This document shows, piece after piece, positions 1 through 5,719 of a stretch of 5,858 bases of DNA. Where the stretch lies: positions 1 to 5,858 of the forward strand of contig DODH01000149.1 of assembly GCA_003545625.1 (NCBI GenBank). The letters run 5' to 3'. Every line of letters begins with the position of its first letter. The first letter of the stretch is position 1. The translations under genes were made by a program, and so were the position numbers. The DNA comes from Nitrospina sp. (lineage in GTDB: Bacteria > Nitrospinota > Nitrospinia > Nitrospinales > VA-1). The notes beneath the pieces are model-generated. The model had not been told where the DNA came from and searched no databases. It saw only the letters and a list, made by a program, of their open reading frames with translations.

Positions 1-209
1 TCGTTGATTTTGGTGCTTTCGTGGAAATCTTCCCTGGCACCGATGGTCTGGTACATATCTCGCAAATATGCGACCGTCGCATCAAAAATGTCAGTGACGA
101 GATTCAGGAAGGTGATGAGATCAAAGTCAAGGTCATTGATGTAGATCAACAGGGCCGAGTCAAACTCAGCCGCAAAGAAGCCCTGCGCGACGCAGTTGCC
201 ACAGAATAA
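1..209 (+). CDS. pnp: Polynucleotide phosphorylase, C-terminal S1 domain (partial)
   Basis: This is the 3' end of a gene that starts before the window; the reading frame begins at base 3 and ends with TAA at 207-209. The visible 68 or so residues form an S1 RNA-binding domain: [20 protein letters not shown], then a conserved [17 protein letters not shown] strand pair and [11 protein letters not shown] near the end. VDFGAFVEI followed by GLVHISQI and [10 protein letters not shown] is the usual ending of PNPase, the phosphate-dependent 3'-to-5' exoribonuclease of the RNA degradosome in the cytoplasm. Other S1-domain proteins, such as ribosomal protein S1 or RNase E/G, share the fold but usually not this short basic-acidic tail directly after a single S1 repeat. 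The catalytic RNase PH and KH domains would lie upstream and cannot be checked here. An intrinsic terminator follows within 20 bases, so pnp is the last gene of its transcript. Confidence 0.85.
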   Translation, partial: VDFGAFVEIFPGTDGLVHISQICDRRIKNVSDEIQEGDEIKVKVIDVDQQGRVKLSRKEALRDAVATE

Positions 210-226
210 TTCAAGCGTTCACAATA

Positions 227-260
227 AAACGGGAAGGGCTTTTTGCCCTTCCCGTTTTTT
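227..260 (+). terminator. Intrinsic terminator after pnp, possibly bidirectional
   Basis: An 11-base-pair perfect stem (ACGGGAAGGGC pairing with GCCCTTCCCGT) with a five-T loop at 240-244 is followed by a T-run at 255-260. It lies 17 bases after the pnp stop. The A-rich bases just before the stem (AATAAAA) give a T-rich tail on the other strand, so it could also stop leftward transcription coming out of surE through repeat A. Confidence 0.93.
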
Positions 261-263
261 ATT

Positions 264-382
264 CCACTAGCCGTGGAGGCAACTGGGCAAGAGCCCATCA
301 AGCCAAAAGTATCGTTTCTCGCCAGATAAAGTTATTGCAATTTGCCACCGGCTGCTAGCCGGGTACGCTGGCCTAGTAGTGG
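264..382 (+). repeat. Dispersed intergenic palindromic element, copy A
   Basis: Non-coding interval between the converging pnp and surE genes. It is bounded by short inverted ends, CCACTAG at 264-270 and CTAGTAGTGG at 373-382. Bases 275-339 align by eye along their whole length with 5282-5346 (copy D), including the identical block TTTCTCGCCAGA (315-326). The flank AACTGGGCAAGAGC (281-294) is also found in copy C at 3016-3029. The right end carries a perfect hairpin, CCGGCT-GCT-AGCCGG at 348-362, which corresponds to hairpins in copies B, C and D with different stem bases. The right edge overlaps the last three codons of surE, including its stop. It holds no ORF of its own. Confidence 0.8.
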
Positions 383-1131
383 TCCAAATCCCAATCTTTG
401 ATCACTTCGATGGAGGGGTGATGGGTGAGATCGAAATGGAGGGGTGTCACCGATATATAGTTTTTAGCCACCATCACACAGTCGACCCCTTCTTCAGTTT
501 CATCGAACCGCATCTCACCCGCCATCCAGTAATAGGTATTGTTTCTAGGGTCCACCCGTTGATCAAACGATTCGACCACCCGTGACTTCCCCTGACGGGT
601 GACAGCCACCCCGGCAATCTCACTTTCAGGAACAGGCGGAACATTGACGTTCAGGATAACGCCCTGGGGTAGTCCCTTTTCAAGGACTCTGGAAATCAGC
701 TTGCGGGTGAATTTCGCCGCAGGATCAAAATCCGGGTTTTCATAGGTGTCCAGCGAGACCGCGATACCGGGAACCCCCATAATCATCGCTTCGGTCGCGG
801 CTGAAACAGTTCCTGAGTAAAGGGCGCAAATGCCGAGATTCCCTCCCAGATTGATCCCTGAAACCACCAGCCGGGGCGGTTCATCCAGCAATACCGCAAT
901 AGCCAGCTTGACACAGTCGGCGGGAGTTCCATTGACAGCATAACCCACGAGCCGACCTTCCTCCTCCACCTTCCGAACCTTGAGCGGTTGGGTCAGCGTG
1001 ATCGCGTGGCCCATGGCGCTTTGCTCCGTCTCCGGAGCAACGATGATAACCTCATCCTCCTGACTGAGTTCCCGATACAGGGTTCTCAGGCCATCCGCGT
1101 TAAATCCATCATCATTACAAAGTAAAATCAT
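373..1131 (-). CDS. surE: 5'-nucleotidase SurE
   Basis: SurE is a divalent-metal-dependent phosphatase that removes phosphate from nucleoside 5'-monophosphates (and 3'-monophosphates in some species) in the cytoplasm; it is associated with stationary-phase and stress survival. The 252 residues match the usual family length. Visible signatures are the N-terminal metal site NDDG at 6-9 (D7, D8), APETEQSAMGHAIT at 32-45 with the metal-linked S38, the VNGTPADCVK segment at 66-75, SGIN at 91-94 with N94, YSGTV at 105-109, NVNVPP at 161-166 and ISVTPL near 226-231. One deviation is GGNLGICAL before YSGTV, where an acidic residue is common instead of cysteine. The start is fixed because MILLCNDDG is the canonical N-terminus, yet no clear Shine-Dalgarno precedes it, and a terminator hairpin ends only 19 bases upstream. 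The last codons, His-Tyr-stop, lie within the edge of repeat A. The gene is codirectional with the peroxiredoxin gene. Confidence 0.95.
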   Translation of the reverse strand: MILLCNDDGFNADGLRTLYRELSQEDEVIIVAPETEQSAMGHAITLTQPLKVRKVEEEGRLVGYAVNGTPADCVKLAIAVLLDEPPRLVVSGINLGGNLGICALYSGTVSAATEAMIMGVPGIAVSLDTYENPDFDPAAKFTRKLISRVLEKGLPQGVILNVNVPPVPESEIAGVAVTRQGKSRVVESFDQRVDPRNNTYYWMAGEMRFDETEEGVDCVMVAKNYISVTPLHFDLTHHPSIEVIKDWDLDHY

Positions 1132-1150
1132 ATAAAATTTCTAAAATATG

Positions 1151-1183
1151 AAAAAAAGGGGCGCTTCCTGTTGGAAACGCCCC
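1151..1183 (-). terminator. Intrinsic terminator between peroxiredoxin gene and surE
   Basis: On the minus strand GGGGCGTTTCC, a four-base loop and GGAAGCGCCCC form an 11-base stem with a single mismatch. It is followed directly by seven T residues (the A-run at 1151-1157 on the plus strand). It sits 53 bases after the peroxiredoxin stop and 19 bases before the surE start. It should end the peroxiredoxin transcript; any surE message made from upstream must read through it. Confidence 0.9.
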
Positions 1184-1236
1184 AAATCTCAGGCCCCTCA
1201 CCCAACCTTAGAAAAGGTCGGCACATCCAAGTGTCC

Positions 1237-1824
1237 TCAATTATGTTTACCGAAATACTCTTGCGATCCGGCAGGATCCGCCTTCATGCCATCTTCGCCC
1301 TGTTTCCAGTTCGCCGGGCACACTTCCCCGCTTTTTTCATGAAACTGCAGAACATCAACCATCCTCAAAGCTTCATCGATATTTCTTCCCAGGGGTAGGT
1401 TGTTAATGAGCTGGTGCTGAACCACACCTTCCTTGTCGATCAGAAACAGTCCACGGAAAGCAATCCCCGCGTCATGCATGACCCCGTAATCATAAGTGAT
1501 TTTTTTGCTCAAGTCAGCAACGAGTGGATAGGTGATGTCGCCAAGGCCGCCTTTTTTACGGTCTGTATTTCTCCAGGCCAGATGCGAGAAATGGCTGTCG
1601 ATGGAAACTCCCAGCACTTCGGTATTCCGCTTCTTGAATTCATCTATTTTTTCACTGAAAGCGATGATTTCGGTCGGGCAGACAAATGTGAAGTCCAACG
1701 GATAGAAAAACAGAATGACATACTTTCCCTTATAATCGGAAAGTTTGATTTCTTTAAAACTGCCATCAGGCATCACGGCTTGGGCAGTGAAATCCGGGGC
1801 AGGTTTAGCAACTAATGCTGACAT
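1237..1824 (-). CDS. Typical 2-Cys peroxiredoxin (AhpC/Prx1 type)
   Basis: This is a thiol peroxidase that reduces hydrogen peroxide, organic hydroperoxides and peroxynitrite in the cytoplasm. A peroxidatic cysteine is oxidised and then forms a disulfide with the resolving cysteine of the partner subunit. The 195 residues are the normal length. The active site is P42-x3-T46-x2-C49 within DFTFVCPTE, with R124 (AFRGLF) as the expected catalytic arginine. The resolving cysteine is C169 in GEVCPANW. The protein also has GGLG at 92-95 and a C-terminal YF pair at 190-191, the two motifs that in Prx1-family enzymes accompany sensitivity to overoxidation. A strong ribosome site, GAGGAG on the minus strand (plus 1831-1836), lies six bases before the ATG and fixes the start. 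The gene is closed by its own terminator at 1151-1183. No reductase (AhpF or similar) is adjacent, so thioredoxin is the likely reductant (inference). Confidence 0.96.
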   Translation of the reverse strand: MSALVAKPAPDFTAQAVMPDGSFKEIKLSDYKGKYVILFFYPLDFTFVCPTEIIAFSEKIDEFKKRNTEVLGVSIDSHFSHLAWRNTDRKKGGLGDITYPLVADLSKKITYDYGVMHDAGIAFRGLFLIDKEGVVQHQLINNLPLGRNIDEALRMVDVLQFHEKSGEVCPANWKQGEDGMKADPAGSQEYFGKHN

Positions 1825-1868
1825 ATTTAGCTCCTCTAAATAAAATCTGTATTTAACGAAACACTCAC

Positions 1869-1896
1869 TCTATCACAATTTTCCCAGGGCATTCAA
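1869..1896 (-). promoter_or_regulatory. Possible promoter of the peroxiredoxin gene
   Basis: On the minus strand TTGAAT (plus 1891-1896), a 16-base gap and GATAGA (plus 1869-1874) preceded by TGT resemble a weak extended -10 promoter upstream of the ribosome site. The match is modest (four and three of six bases). I see no clear OxyR- or PerR-type operator. Apart from this, the interval 1825-1974 shows nothing I can name. Confidence 0.25.
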
Positions 1897-1974
1897 TTCA
1901 GATCAACAAGACTCCAAAAAAGTTTTATTGACCCTGCTAGACGGTATAAACCCATTTCACCCTCTTTCCCAGTC

Positions 1975-2003
1975 TTGACACACCGGAGAACCCTACTTAC
2001 AAT
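1975..2003 (+). promoter_or_regulatory. Sigma-70 type promoter for the PhnP-like gene
   Basis: A perfect -35 box TTGACA (1975-1980), a 17-base spacer and TACAAT (1998-2003, five of six bases of the consensus) point rightward. Transcription would start near 2010 and give a leader of roughly 155 bases before the ATG at 2167. Almost all of that leader is repeat copy B. The prediction rests on sequence match alone. Confidence 0.7.
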
Positions 2004-2017
2004 GATTTAAACCAGCG

Positions 2018-2152
2018 TGATACCCCTTCGGGGCACGAAGGTAAATGATGAGCATAACGCGCGACCCTATTGGCAACAGCTTTTTACCGCGAGCAACCGT
2101 TTTTATCGGCTTAATAGACTCTTGCACCATTCTCTCCGGGCATGACCCGGTG
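2018..2152 (+). repeat. Dispersed intergenic palindromic element, copy B
   Basis: This copy opens with the CCCCTTCGGGG block (2023-2033) followed by CACGAAGGTAAATGA, which parallels 5733-5757 in copy E. Bases about 2070-2138 match the reverse complement of copy D: GCTTTTT, GCGAG, AACCGTTTTT and CGGCT appear in the same order as in reversed D, ending in CTCCGG. A terminal hairpin CCGGG-CATGA-CCCGG lies at 2136-2150. Thus the core runs opposite to A, C and D. The element fills the predicted 5' leader of the PhnP-like gene. The only ribosome-site-like bases (GGTGGA at 2149-2154) begin in the 3' arm of its last hairpin. Confidence 0.75.
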
Positions 2153-2166
2153 GAAAATATGTTTCT

Positions 2167-2937
2167 ATGGAAATTCTATTTTTAGGAACCGGGACCTCTA
2201 CGGGGGTTCCTTCTCTGTGTTGTGACTGCGAGGTTTGCCTGTCAAAAGATCCACGCAACAAGCGTTTGCGCTCGTCGATTCTGGTCCGGCAAAACAGTCA
2301 TACCGTTCTGGTCGATACCTCTACGGACCTTAGGCAACAATGCCTGCTCTACGGAATCCGGGAAATCAATACAGTCCTTTTCACCCATCACCACGCCGAC
2401 CATGTTCATGGAATTGATGAACTGCGCAGTTTTAACTTTTTCAATAAAACCAAACTGCCCGTTTATGGTAACGCGCAAACCCTGTACCACCTGAATAAAA
2501 ACTTCAGCTATATTTTCGGCAAAACCGAGCAGGTCGGCGGTGGCATTCCGCAATTGATCCTCAAAGAGTTGGAAGATAAAACCTACCTCTTCGGCGATAT
2601 CCCCGTCACTCCTCTCGACATCCAGCACGGCAAGCTGATCATCAACGGGTTTCGCTTCAAGGACTGCGCCTACATCACCGACTGTAGCGGCATCCCGAAT
2701 ACCACCCGGGAAAAATTAAAAGGATTGAAAGTTCTAATTCTGAACGCCCTCGGATTCAAATCGCACCCAACCCATTTCAACCTCGACCAGGCCCTGAAAG
2801 CCGCCGAGGCCCTGAAACCTGAAAGAACCATTCTGACCCACATCAACCATCATTTTGACCATGAAAAAGTATCCCGCAACCTGCCGGAAGGAGTAGAGCT
2901 GGCTCTGGATGGAATGAAAGTTGTGGTTGAGGAATAA
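2167..2937 (+). CDS. PhnP-like metallo-beta-lactamase-fold phosphodiesterase
   Basis: A 256-residue metal-dependent hydrolase of the PhnP branch of the metallo-beta-lactamase superfamily. Family features in order: GTGTSTGVP at 7-15, a cysteine cluster C19-x-C21-x2-C24 followed by DPRNKRLRSS (28-37), the binuclear metal motif THHHADHVHG at 73-82 (H74, H76, D78, H79), a further likely ligand H154 (DIQHGK), D172 in YITDCSG and a His-rich end LTHINHHFDH at 223-232. E. coli PhnP hydrolyses phosphoribosyl cyclic phosphate in phosphonate breakdown and has an extra zinc site made by three cysteines and a histidine; the same cysteines are present here. No phosphonate (phn) gene is nearby, so the substrate is open: a cyclic phosphate or another phosphodiester is the inference. 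ATG 2167 is chosen because MEILFLGTGTS is the usual N-terminus. Its ribosome site is poor and 12 bases away; an ATG at 2159 is out of frame. A strong promoter and repeat B precede it. Confidence 0.88.
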   Translation: MEILFLGTGTSTGVPSLCCDCEVCLSKDPRNKRLRSSILVRQNSHTVLVDTSTDLRQQCLLYGIREINTVLFTHHHADHVHGIDELRSFNFFNKTKLPVYGNAQTLYHLNKNFSYIFGKTEQVGGGIPQLILKELEDKTYLFGDIPVTPLDIQHGKLIINGFRFKDCAYITDCSGIPNTTREKLKGLKVLILNALGFKSHPTHFNLDQALKAAEALKPERTILTHINHHFDHEKVSRNLPEGVELALDGMKVVVEE

Positions 2938-2947
2938 CCCCCCTAGC

Positions 2948-2998
2948 CCCCCTTATCAGGGGGAATTGTACCTCCCCCTAATAAGGGAGTTACTTTTT
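2948..2998 (+). terminator. Long imperfect inverted repeat after the PhnP-like gene, probable terminator
   Basis: Arms at 2948-2965 and 2972-2989 pair at about 15 of 18 positions around a six-base loop. Each arm is itself nearly palindromic (CCCCCTTATCAGGGGG). It starts 11 bases after the stop codon. A run of five T follows at 2994-2998, four bases past the stem, which is later than in a classical intrinsic terminator. It is unrelated in sequence to copies A-E and could instead be a separate interspersed repeat. Confidence 0.55.
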
Positions 2999-3008
2999 CT
3001 GTCTTGGC

Positions 3009-3143
3009 GCAGAGTAACTGGGCAAGAGCTCGTTGAGCCGAGACAACTCTTTGCTAGCCAAATAGAGTTATTACCCCTTCGGGGCACGAAAGCTAAGGAA
3101 GAGTATCACGTGCACTTTGCCACCGGCGGTTCGCCGGCTAGTG
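3009..3143 (+). repeat. Dispersed intergenic palindromic element, copy C
   Basis: Lies between the converging PhnP-like and phosphohexomutase genes. It contains the flank AACTGGGCAA (3016-3025, as in A), then the core at 3026-3073, which includes the hairpin AACTCTTTG-CTAGC-CAAATAGAGTT (3045-3069). Next comes the CCCCTTCGGGG block (3074-3084) and the terminal hairpin CCGGCG-GTT-CGCCGG (3123-3137), ending in CTAGTG. The core equals the reverse complement of 5787-5834 in copy E at 41 of 48 positions, while the flanks on both sides keep the same direction. The right edge supplies the stop codon of the phosphohexomutase gene. Confidence 0.85.
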
Positions 3144-5192
3144 ATTTATGTACCATTTGCCAAGAGGAGTCAGGCGGTTTCCCTCGAGGCTTAATTTAAT
3201 AAGGTTCTGCTTTCTCATTTCGTTAATCAGCCTGGATTTGTACTGGTTTTTTATTTCCAACTCTTTGTCGATTACTGGTCGGGAAGCAATTTGGCTGAGG
3301 GCATACAATTCCAGTTTATAAAAAAGGTTGTCACGGTTTTTAAGTAGGGAGAACAAAAGTTTAAGAACCTCCAGCCCTATTTTTTTCAGTTTCCCGGCAT
3401 CCAATTTTCTTCCCCGCAGGTTAACGCTGATTTTGTTTTCGGTGCCGGAATTTCTTACAAAGATACCGGCTTTTCCTCCTGAAAGGGAAATATATAACAT
3501 ATCCGGGTCGTCAGGGAAGTTTCGAGTCTTGGCGGAGTACCCACTTTGTTTTGCGCTTTGAAATAGTAGCCTCTTAACTTTTCCCCATACTTGAGAATCT
3601 CTGCAAAATAGTTCCTGACAGATATAATACGTGTAAAGAGTGGATTTGAATCCGGGTGAAAAAGGTTGGCGAACAGACTGGATATACCTTTTGGGTGACA
3701 GGGTTGTTGCCAGATGCTCGGTGGCGGCAAAGGTGTTGAGAGCACTTTTTAAGCCATTGCCGGAATATATCGACATCTCTTTTTGGTTGGGGAGCGTTAA
3801 GAAAGCGGTGGTGATATTGTGCCCTGTTTCTTCGCTGCCTACCGCCAGAACCTGGAAATCATTTTTTGTCGTGGTCTGAGTTTCCGGAATAGACGCTTCG
3901 AGGTTTAGCAGGTCCGCCACTCTTGTCACCCCTTTTTTTTGTAGCGATGCGATTTTATTTTTAAGTTTTTTGTGCGTTGTGAGTGTCGATAATTTTTGTT
4001 GCAACAGCGCGAGGCGGATTTTAAGCAGGATCCATTTATCGCCAACCGCCGTGAGGAGAGGGGTCAGCCCCATTGATTTGGCAGAGGCAGAGGCATTGAG
4101 GTCGCTCTCCACAGTATTGATATAAAGCGAGTATTTTCCGGGAAAGCGGGATACTAAATGTCGTGCCTGCAGGATGGCGGTCTCGTCTCCGCTTAAGACC
4201 CACAGGGTATCTTGAAACGGATCGTATTCCAGACGGAAGAAACGGTCTCCATCCGCATCGAAGATGGCTCCGGCAATTCTTTTTCTTCCAGACTCTGCGG
4301 ATTTTTGGTTTGCCCGGCCCAATTGAAAAAGTTTGACGACGGCTTTATGGGAATGGAAAAGTCCGGCGGGTTTCAAGATCATGTCTGCGGTGATGCGGGG
4401 GCAGCCTTCAAGGTCACCGACTCCAGAGCGCAGGTTTACCGCGCCATTTTTTTCTGCGTTGACTTCTAATACTTTGCCGACTCCGGCTTCCTTAAAAATT
4501 TGCGCGGCGATTCCTGTGAGAGCTCCAAAAGCGGGGTCAACAACCAGAATGAGGGCTTTTAAAGTATCAGGAGAATCGATCCAGGAGTTTTCAGGAAGTA
4601 GGGAGAAATGCTGAAACAGTGCCAACGCTTTTTGTTGGCAATCGGTTCTTCCTCCTTTCAGGGGAAGTTTTTTAATTGCATCGAAGTTTTGTTTGAGCAG
4701 GTTACGGGTCAGGTCGATATCGTCAGAAGGTAACGGCTTCATGCCATGAAAAGGCAGGAAAAGCTTTATCCCATTTTGGTCTTTAGGGTTGTGGGATGCT
4801 GTGACCATAATGCCGCCATCGGCTCCATTATGTAGCATGAAAAGAGGCACCAGGGGAGTCGGTACTACACCCAGAACCATGGCCTCACCCCCCGCTTTGC
4901 GGACACCCCGAACTACCGCTTCAGTAAAGTTGCCGGAAGTATCTCTGGGATCCCAGCCGATGACGATGGTTCTTTTTTTTGGCGCAGCCGATTTTTTCTG
5001 GTTTTTGACGTAGCAATAGACGTAAAGCTCCATAAACTCTTCGGTGATCCAGCCCTTTTCAAGAAAAATTTGTAGCGGAGTCGACCCCCGGCATTCTGAA
5101 TCTTTTGCCGATTTGGTTTCCCGGCGAATCCCATCGGTACCCTGCAGGCGGTCGGGCACAACTGTTTGCATTGGGATCGTTTTAGGTTTCAT
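3138..5192 (-). CDS. Phosphohexomutase-family protein with C-terminal winged-helix-like extension
   Basis: A member of the alpha-D-phosphohexomutase superfamily, whose enzymes move phosphate between C1 and C6 of hexoses (phosphoglucomutase, phosphomannomutase) or amino sugars. All four active-site loops are present: the phosphoserine loop TASHNP at 131-136 (S133), the metal loop DADGDR at 312-317, the sugar-recognition loop GSEETGH at 452-458 and the phosphate-binding loop RNSGTEN at 580-586. GTDGIR (18-23) and VGDKWI (383-388) are also family landmarks. At 684 residues it is far longer than the usual 450-550. Extra length lies at about 24-72, in a basic, helix-prone segment at about 390-445, and in a tail after about 595. 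The last 60 or so residues (RLINEMRKQNLIKL, then LTPLGKWYIN) read like a winged-helix domain. The substrate cannot be told. The start is uncertain: neither ATG 5192 nor the in-frame ATG at residue 8 has a clear ribosome site. The stop lies in the edge of repeat C. Confidence 0.85.
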   Translation of the reverse strand: MKPKTIPMQTVVPDRLQGTDGIRRETKSAKDSECRGSTPLQIFLEKGWITEEFMELYVYCYVKNQKKSAAPKKRTIVIGWDPRDTSGNFTEAVVRGVRKAGGEAMVLGVVPTPLVPLFMLHNGADGGIMVTASHNPKDQNGIKLFLPFHGMKPLPSDDIDLTRNLLKQNFDAIKKLPLKGGRTDCQQKALALFQHFSLLPENSWIDSPDTLKALILVVDPAFGALTGIAAQIFKEAGVGKVLEVNAEKNGAVNLRSGVGDLEGCPRITADMILKPAGLFHSHKAVVKLFQLGRANQKSAESGRKRIAGAIFDADGDRFFRLEYDPFQDTLWVLSGDETAILQARHLVSRFPGKYSLYINTVESDLNASASAKSMGLTPLLTAVGDKWILLKIRLALLQQKLSTLTTHKKLKNKIASLQKKGVTRVADLLNLEASIPETQTTTKNDFQVLAVGSEETGHNITTAFLTLPNQKEMSIYSGNGLKSALNTFAATEHLATTLSPKRYIQSVRQPFSPGFKSTLYTYYICQELFCRDSQVWGKVKRLLFQSAKQSGYSAKTRNFPDDPDMLYISLSGGKAGIFVRNSGTENKISVNLRGRKLDAGKLKKIGLEVLKLLFSLLKNRDNLFYKLELYALSQIASRPVIDKELEIKNQYKSRLINEMRKQNLIKLSLEGNRLTPLGKWYINH

Positions 5193-5265
5193 GCGAAATT
5201 TTGGGTTCGAAAAAATGAGTGGATTTCAAAGGTCTTTTCGTAGCCGACAGATTGTAACATAGGGG

Positions 5266-5346
5266 CCATCGGTGAGCCACCGGAGGCAATGGACAATAGC
5301 TCGTTGAGCCGAGAAAAACGGTTTCTCGCCAGAAAAAGCGATTGCA
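5266..5346 (+). repeat. Dispersed intergenic palindromic element, copy D
   Basis: Sits in the 259-base gap between the divergent phosphohexomutase and small-protein genes. It begins with the hairpin CGGTG-AGC-CACCG (5270-5282), runs through GGAGGCAATGG and the core with TTTCTCGCCAGA (5322-5333, identical to copy A), and ends at ATTGCA (5341-5346). TTTCT-CGCC-AGAAA inside the core is itself a perfect small hairpin. It is the shortest copy and lacks the CCCCTTCGGGG block. The rest of the gap (5193-5265 and 5347-5439) shows no promoter I would defend. Confidence 0.75.
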
Positions 5347-5451
5347 GGCTAAAGGGTTTTTGCTGGATTTTGATTTTAGGGAGCGTTAAGCTAAGCCTAT
5401 CCAATTAAGCAGTAGGCAGGCCAACTATAGGGAATTTATAAGGATTGGACT

Positions 5452-5719
5452 ATGGCTTATAATACTTTTGTAAAAAAGGAAACGGTTAACGCGGTAATTC
5501 GAACATCGGGGGAAAAAATAGAAGGAAAGATTTCCAAACTTCCGCATAACCGCCTCCTGGATATGTTGAATCAAGGGAGAGGAGAGTTTTATCCCAGTTA
5601 CTGATGCGACGGTTTACTGCCTGGTTACCGGAAATGTTTTATTTAAATCGGAGTTTTTGGCTGTCAATAAGCAGAATATCATTCTCATCGCTGACCATTT
5701 GGTCACTTCCCCTCAATAG
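5452..5719 (+). pseudogene. Small conserved-looking protein gene broken by a one-base frameshift
   Basis: From ATG 5452, preceded at seven bases by the ribosome site AAGGA (5440-5444), the frame encodes MAYNTFVKKETVNAVIRTSG and continues to a stop at 5602-5604 after 50 residues. Within the TTTT run at 5587-5590 the reading shifts by +1: the next frame continues without a stop as FIPVTDATVYCLVTGNVLF and then FLAVNKQNIILIADHLV, ending with TAG at 5717-5719. Removing one T gives a continuous 88-residue protein with no signal peptide or membrane segment. The pattern EGKISKLPHNRLLDMLN, FIPVTDA, LFKSEFLAVNK, IILI recalls a family of small bacterial proteins that I believe is catalogued as DUF6812; this is from memory and unverified, and the function is unknown. 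Alternatives are a sequencing error in a homopolymer, a recent mutation or a +1 recoding site. The stop codon abuts repeat E. Confidence 0.7.

Noticed and set aside
21..209. GTG at 21 as the start of a short independent S1-domain gene
   Set aside because: The same frame is open to base 3 and reads VDFGAFVEI, the conserved interior of a PNPase S1 domain, so the gene continues upstream of the window.
1414..1815. A 133-codon plus-strand ORF opposite the peroxiredoxin gene
   Set aside because: The minus-strand frame is an unmistakable peroxiredoxin with all catalytic motifs, so this is its antisense shadow.
1928..1950. TTGACC and TATAAA as a rightward promoter
   Set aside because: The spacer is only 11 bases, too short for sigma-70; the pair at 1975-2003 with 17 bases is far better.
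2167..2937. Naming the hydrolase phnP and inferring phosphonate degradation
   Set aside because: The motifs fit the PhnP branch, but no other phosphonate gene is present and the branch is widespread in organisms without that pathway.
2921..3199. A 92-codon plus-strand ORF overlapping the end of the PhnP-like gene
   Set aside because: It translates the inverted repeat at 2948-2989 and repeat C (giving strings such as PPSPPYQGE and LLPLRGTKAKEEYHVHFATGG-like text in parts), has no ribosome site and runs into the opposite-strand gene; it is an artefact of reading repeats.
5189..5404. A 71-codon minus-strand ORF upstream of the phosphohexomutase gene
   Set aside because: Most of it is the reverse complement of repeat D and its flanks, and it shows no family signature.
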